The position numbers and the translations under genes are program-made. Shown here in pieces: positions 59,332 to 64,000 of a stretch of 64,000 nucleotides of DNA. Source of the DNA: Tetmemena sp. SeJ-2015 (lineage: Eukaryota; Ciliophora; Spirotrichea; Sporadotrichida; Oxytrichidae); the NCBI GenBank assembly GCA_027382625.1, contig JAJKFJ010021997.1:1-64000 (forward strand), given 5' to 3'. How positions within the stretch are numbered: position 1 is the stretch's first letter; every line of letters begins with the position of its first letter. The notes beneath the pieces were generated by a model. It saw nothing but the letters and a program-made list of their open reading frames with translations, was not told where the DNA came from and did no database searches.

Positions 59332-59860
59332 TCAACAGATTTAAATAATGTCGAAACTCTTGTGCGCGATATTATTTGGAACTTAAGAAAGCCTTCCTCC
59401 TTATTCCATGTCCATCTGATAATAATTTCCGCCTCCCTCCGCATTGTTTTATTGATTGTTGAATCTAGATCCGAAGCCTCCTCCCTTGCTGAAGGGAAAT
59501 ACTTGATGAAGATTTATTTTAAATAAAAACACTAAAATAAAATTCTGATGACTCTTGTACATTTGATTTTAAGCTCGGCCCTTTGGTCCCCTGCCCTGAA
59601 GTGGTCTGATTGGAAAATCATCTCCAAAAGATTCCAAACTCAGTTCATCTGAATCGATTCGTTAGGGCGCAGGTCCTCCTCTCGAGTTTTCTAAAAGCAA
59701 AAGATAAGATTGTGAACTATGGATCATAGTCTTATTTTAAATCTAAATGTTCTCACCGTTCTTGTCCAGATAATTGAAAAAATAGTAATTTTTTATTTAA
59801 TTTGTCTTTGAGTTGAATCTCCTTCGACTTTCCCTTAGGCCAGAAGCCACCATCCTTCAT
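59332..59860 (-). CDS. Small RGG/Gly-rich protein
   Basis: Starts at 59860 (MKDGGFWPKGKSKEIQLKDK). Later exons read NSRGGPAPQRIDSDELSLES, FGDDFPIRPLQGRGPKGRA and FSKGGGFGSRFNNQQNNAEG with TGA at 59332, only 45 bp upstream of the next gene's start. Gly/Arg/Asn-rich patches suggest RNA binding; no family recognised. Splice sites near 59700-59760 and 59510-59570 are likely but not fixed. Confidence 0.5.
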
Positions 59861-60357
59861 TATTGCGATTTGGGATGTTAATAATAATCTTACTAATCTT
59901 TAATTATTATAGTGCTCATTTATCAGGCTCTAAACGATTTTTAATTATACGATTGAAATATTGTCAGCGATTTGTATTTTATATGTACTGAGATCTTATA
60001 CTTATTTTTAAGCTCATCTTTACTTTATGAGAAAGTAAAATAAAATATTTTGAATGTATATTCTTAATTATATTTCAATTAGATTGTGTTTATAATTAAA
60101 TTCTTAGCTAATGATAGACTAAATTACTCTCCCTACATCATTTATTAAAAACAGAATATTCTAATTTCTTTTCCTCAGACAGAGCAAACATTTTTTCCTA
60201 GTTTTCTTTATCATAGGCACAAAATTTAAATGGACTTAAATATATTTATGAGATAGATTGAAGAAAACATTATCAAAATGAGAAGTATATTTTACTAATT
60301 GCTTTTTAATCATGAATACAGGTAAAGATTAATCTTTATAAGAGAGCTTTCAAGAAA
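59861..60357. other. AT-rich intergenic stretch
   Basis: About 500 bp with no coding character in any frame. Contains the upstream region of the small RGG gene and the 3' flank of the EF-hand/PH gene. Confidence 0.6.
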
Positions 60358-63300
60358 TCATAAATAATCCTTAATCAGCTTTTATAATTCCCAAGAACAA
60401 GAAGAAATTTCATTTATTTAGCTTTGCCCTATTTTCCATATCCTTGAGCATAATAGCACTCTATATTAAATAATTAGCACCACTTGTTATCTTACGCTGA
60501 TGCTGGATATCTTCTTGGACACTAGCTCATTCTCTTTGTTTACTGACTTCTCCTCAGCTCTTAAATCCTTCCACTCCAGTACAGCGACTCAATCGCATTT
60601 GGGAAGTTAGCCACTCTATAGAGAAAATATATTCAATAGGAATAGCAAAAGAATTATGGTTTTTACAGTTGCTAGAAATCTTCAACAGTGTATTCTTGGA
60701 TGGTTTTAATTTTGTAGTCGTCTCCTTGCCCAGAGAGATAGATTTTCCTCTTCTTTTGGGTTTCAAAATCCTCAATTAGAGAGTCAATAGCTGGCAAGCG
60801 TCTTATATCATCAACCATGCTGGTCATTATCTAGTTTTGAAAACGCAGCTCGTCTTCTATTCGCTCGTTCTTAGATTCAAACTCCATTATCTTGTGCTCG
60901 AAGTCTCTTATCTATAGAAATTTAGTAAACTCGGATTGAAAGAGAGAGAGTGAGAGAAAGTAAATAAAGTTTATAGGTGACAATTATTATTGAGGTGTAG
61001 AATATATTCCCTACCTCATTTTGAATTAGCTTTTTCATTTGAATATCCTGTGCTTTATTACTCTGGGAAGTCTTTGCATTAGAAGCTCCTGAGGTTGTGG
61101 AGCTGGTAGAGACGCTTTGAGAATTAGGATTAAGTGCACTACCCTTTGAGGGTTGCAGCTGATACTTCACTTGCCTAAATGAATTCTAAAGCAATAGAGT
61201 CTCTTCCTCAACTTTCTATAAGCATGAAATTAATACTTCTGAGTATTTATCAAAGCCAACAAGGATAGTCCTTACTTTTATGTTGCCTCCAAAGACTTCT
61301 AGATATTCTTTGACTAAAGCAAGATCTCGCTCGTCAATCATCATAGTCTTGAGAGTCAGTTTCTCATCCTTAGTTAAATTCCTCCTTGCTGTGTTTAAAC
61401 CACTCATGCTACTTAAAATAAAAATACTTTCAGGGGTCTTGCCATTAGATGGTTGTTGCTTCCATGTGAGAGTGGAACTCTTGGAGTTGGGGAGACTGAC
61501 GTTAGGTACCATTACCAGCTGCCCCGTTCCTGAAGTTTGGTTGGTCCTAAAAGTGTTCTACTGCTGCTTGAGTATATCCCTTTGTAGAGTTTTACTACTA
61601 CTGCTGTTGCTGCTTAAGTTTTTGAGAGAAGCTATTTTAGAACGAAGAGCTTAAGTTGAAAGAACTGTTGTTACTCATTCCACTCATTTTAGAAATTTAT
61701 TAAGAGAGTATTCTATTTAAATTTATCCTAACACTAAATTAAATCATAATATCATACTTCTAATCATTTATAGCTTTTAAATATATATGTAGACAGAGAA
61801 GAAATGGATAAGCTAATGTAAAATTACTTACTCTTTGGAACGCGAGATGATGAGTCTTTGAAACAGAGGAGGGTGGAGTCTTTCAACACGAAATAGCGTT
61901 TAACCCACATGTCATAGCGCTTCCCCTGCTTTAACAGCTCTCCTTCAATCGCTATTTCTCCTGGCTTTATGAAATGAGCATCGTGTCCTGGACCTGAGGT
62001 GTCCCCATATATTTGAACAGCCATTCTATATGTTGAAGTGCCACTCGCTCCTCCGAAACATCCCACAGAGCCAGTTCTCTGTGATCTGTTGAACTGTTAA
62101 GGATTGCTTCTGATGCCTTTGACTGATCCACCATTCATGGTTGAGGTGGAGGAATCTCCGTTCAGTTAATGTGCCAGCTTTGAGGATCCTCCAGTTTCTG
62201 CCAAGTAGCCTAGATCAGGGTAGTACTCTTGGAACCCTCTCTCATTTACTACACCTATCAAATGATGACAATAACTTTTATTTAGAGTCCAGAGCTATGG
62301 CTTGACTACTTCCTTAAGGATAGTTCTGATGTCTGGGTTTTTGTCCAACCACGATCAATTTGCTAAGACAAAAGAAAAGCAATTTAAATATAAGTTTTTC
62401 ACAATCTGAACTGTTCAAAGTTAAGTGTACCGTTTGTATTATTCCCCTCCATCATATTATCAATTATAGCCTTCATCTGCGTTGGCTGCACTTGCAAAAG
62501 CTTAGTCTCTCCAAGGATAAGTTTTTCATGCGCTTTGGGATTTGGGTTCCTCACAACTACAATTAAACTTATTATGGTTTGTCCTCACTCCTTTTTAATT
62601 ACTTACTCTAGTAAAATATATAGCATCTATTAAATCAAATTAAATTACTTTTTGGAAGTAGTTGAAGTTTCTTGGGTTGGCTTCCTTCGACTTCTTATCA
62701 TTTTTGGTGCCTTGCTTCTAGCTTGACACTATCAAGCAACCTGGTGGTAGATTATAGACCATGGTAATCATTTCTTCCTTGGTGAGTTCCTTTTTTGCCT
62801 TTTGTCCCATACCAGGCTTTTGACCCAAGTTAAACATGTCGAAAATGAATTTGTCCTGTTCGTCAGCAGGGGCACGACACAATTAGTCTACAAATAGCAT
62901 AAGGAGAAAAGTTTTCAAATCAAATGTTTAGTGCGACTGAATTATTGAGAGTCTCTCTTGAAGATGGAGAAGACATTTTATTGTAGTGTCATTTTTTGTG
63001 GTAAAAAAGCGATGACTATATATATATCACCACCTGTCAGTTGCTAATGACTTACAAAAGGAGTAAATGTATTCGTCGAACTCTATAAACTCTCTTCCTC
63101 CCACTCGCTAAAACTTCTGCCACAGTCTTTATCCCCAGAGGCCCTACATATTACAATCAGTTTTCGCTTATCTCATCATCGATGACTTCGCTCATTAGAG
63201 TATTTCTTCGTTTATTCAAAAATATGATAATATAATTCAGGATTACAAAGAGTTCTTCGTTTTCTTACGGGTAGTTGGCAAAAATGATGAAACGATTCTT

Positions 63301-63615
63301 TGTCCACTCCTTCTAGCAAATTAATCATTAATTTCATATTTTATATGAGCACGGTCCTTTGTTTGAGACTTAAATAGAGCATGAATATCAATTAAATATG
63401 AAGAGAAATTAGTATTTTCTTATTGATAATCAACTGCAATTCATTCTTGCTGACTATAAGATTAAGTTAAGCTTTTATTTTGTTGCTCCTCATAATGCAG
63501 TGATCGTTATTGTGAGTTTTGAATTCTTACAGGCCTTGATGACTTCCTTCTTCTGGTAGGAAAGGATATTGGGGAACCCTGACTGTAGGTTTAATGTAGG
63601 ATGCTTGTTTCCCAT
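60358..63615 (-). CDS. EF-hand and PH-domain protein with coiled-coil tail
   Basis: Starts at 63615 with MGNKHPTLN, a possible N-myristoylation signal. A phase-1 intron (about 63312-63529) joins to EF-hand-like segments (VDKESFHHFCQLP, FIEFDEYIYSF, DEQDKFIFDMFNLGQ). Then comes a PH domain: GEIAIEGELLKQGKRYDMWV, KRYFVLKDSTLLCFKDSS. A 167 bp intron (61665-61831, phase 1) continues into Ser/Gln-rich sequence and coiled coil (KLTLKTMMIDERDLALVKEY, then IRDFEHKIMEFESKNERIED). Together these suggest a calcium- and phosphoinositide-responsive membrane adaptor (inference). One A too many near 63164 shifts the frame. One IES with a 10 bp pointer is at 63214-63262. The stop is uncertain: the last convincing coding is near 60500, the first in-frame TGA 60358. 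Confidence 0.72.
63214..63262 (-). other. 49 bp IES, 10 bp pointer AAACGAAGAA
   Basis: ttcttcgttt at 63204-63213 and 63253-63262. Excision joins HHFCQLPVRKR to RNTLMSEVIDDE in frame. The longest pointer fully supported by reading frame in this window. Confidence 0.87.
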
Positions 63616-64000
63616 TAGAGCTTATTTCTCTATTTTATAATTAAACGTAATATGTGCGGAATGTTATTCCCAAAAAATTAAATTTTAGCAAAGTCAACTT
63701 TTTAAAGTAGAATCCTATATTTTTGTTATTCTGGTGATAATAATATTTTGATAAATAGTGCCTAAATAAAATGATGTGTTAATACTGCCCAATAATATTA
63801 ACTCCTAAATTAAACTTCACATTTTCCTAATTCTCAGAATGAGAGACATGATATTCAATGTTATTTTACCTCTGAAATCTTATTAATTCTTATTTATAAA
63901 TGTGAATGATGCGATGATGAATTGTTTATGAAGGATGTTATAATTTGCTTAAAATTATAGCGTGATAAAATAATTAAGGCGAAAAAAGAAATGAGTGAAA
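63616..64000. other. AT-rich sequence at the window edge
   Basis: No coding frame, repeat or telomeric C4A4 motif seen. Presumably upstream DNA of the EF-hand/PH gene. Confidence 0.55.

Noticed and set aside
1..64000. Euplotes-type genetic code (TGA as Cys, TAA/TAG as stops)
   Set aside because: TAA and TAG occur inside conserved domains of PRPF39, MSH6, eIF4E and others, and TGA ends PC4 and PRPF39 at the expected places.
1..64000. tRNA, rRNA or telomeric repeats
   Set aside because: No cloverleaf-like or rRNA sequence and no C4A4/G4T4 tract was recognised by eye; a tRNA scan would be decisive.

Overview
The window looks like germline (micronuclear) DNA of a spirotrichous ciliate, of the Oxytricha/Stylonychia/Tetmemena kind. 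Three things support this. First, recognisable genes use TAA and TAG as glutamine codons and end at TGA. Second, small GT-AG introns (25 to about 400 bp) are present. Third, many coding exons are interrupted by 19-103 bp AT-rich inserts that are not introns: each is flanked by a 3-10 bp direct repeat, and removing the insert plus one repeat copy restores the conserved reading frame. That is the signature of internal eliminated sequences (IESs) with pointers. The species is an inference. All the IES-split genes I could read are in linear order (non-scrambled).

Layout. 1-9.4 kb: a degenerate satellite of roughly 330-390 bp monomers, forward, then inverted (5.94-8.35 kb), then forward again, ending within the last codons of an MT-A70 methyltransferase gene (9.4-10.8 kb). 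10.8-22.5 kb: an AT-rich, probably germline-limited block holding a short palindrome-bounded (MITE-like) segment, a Tc1/mariner-type DD34E transposase, a coiled-coil protein, a SecA-like DEAD/helicase protein and a large zinc-knuckle/AT-hook protein. Many of these reading frames carry single-base homopolymer shifts and in-frame TGA codons. 23-64 kb: a gene-dense, conventional segment with small unrecognised proteins, a PC4/SUB1 coactivator, an eIF4E-family cap-binding protein, an unrecognised helical protein, MSH6, ATG2, a cyclin-domain gene with a long low-complexity region, PRPF39, a proline-rich possible axonemal protein, a VTT (TMEM64/Tvp38-like) membrane protein, a small RGG-type protein and an EF-hand/PH-domain protein.

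Most genes lie on the minus strand, closely spaced, with one divergent pair (cyclin/PRPF39) sharing about 520 bp of upstream DNA. The genes do not form one pathway. What they share is the germline architecture: I could define 19 IESs by pointer and frame, 11 of them in MSH6. The most unusual is an ATG2 IES present as a tandem 35 bp duplication with three pointer copies. Frames in several genes, host and element alike, shift at homopolymers, so I believe the assembly carries residual long-read indel errors; statements about broken genes should be read with that in mind.
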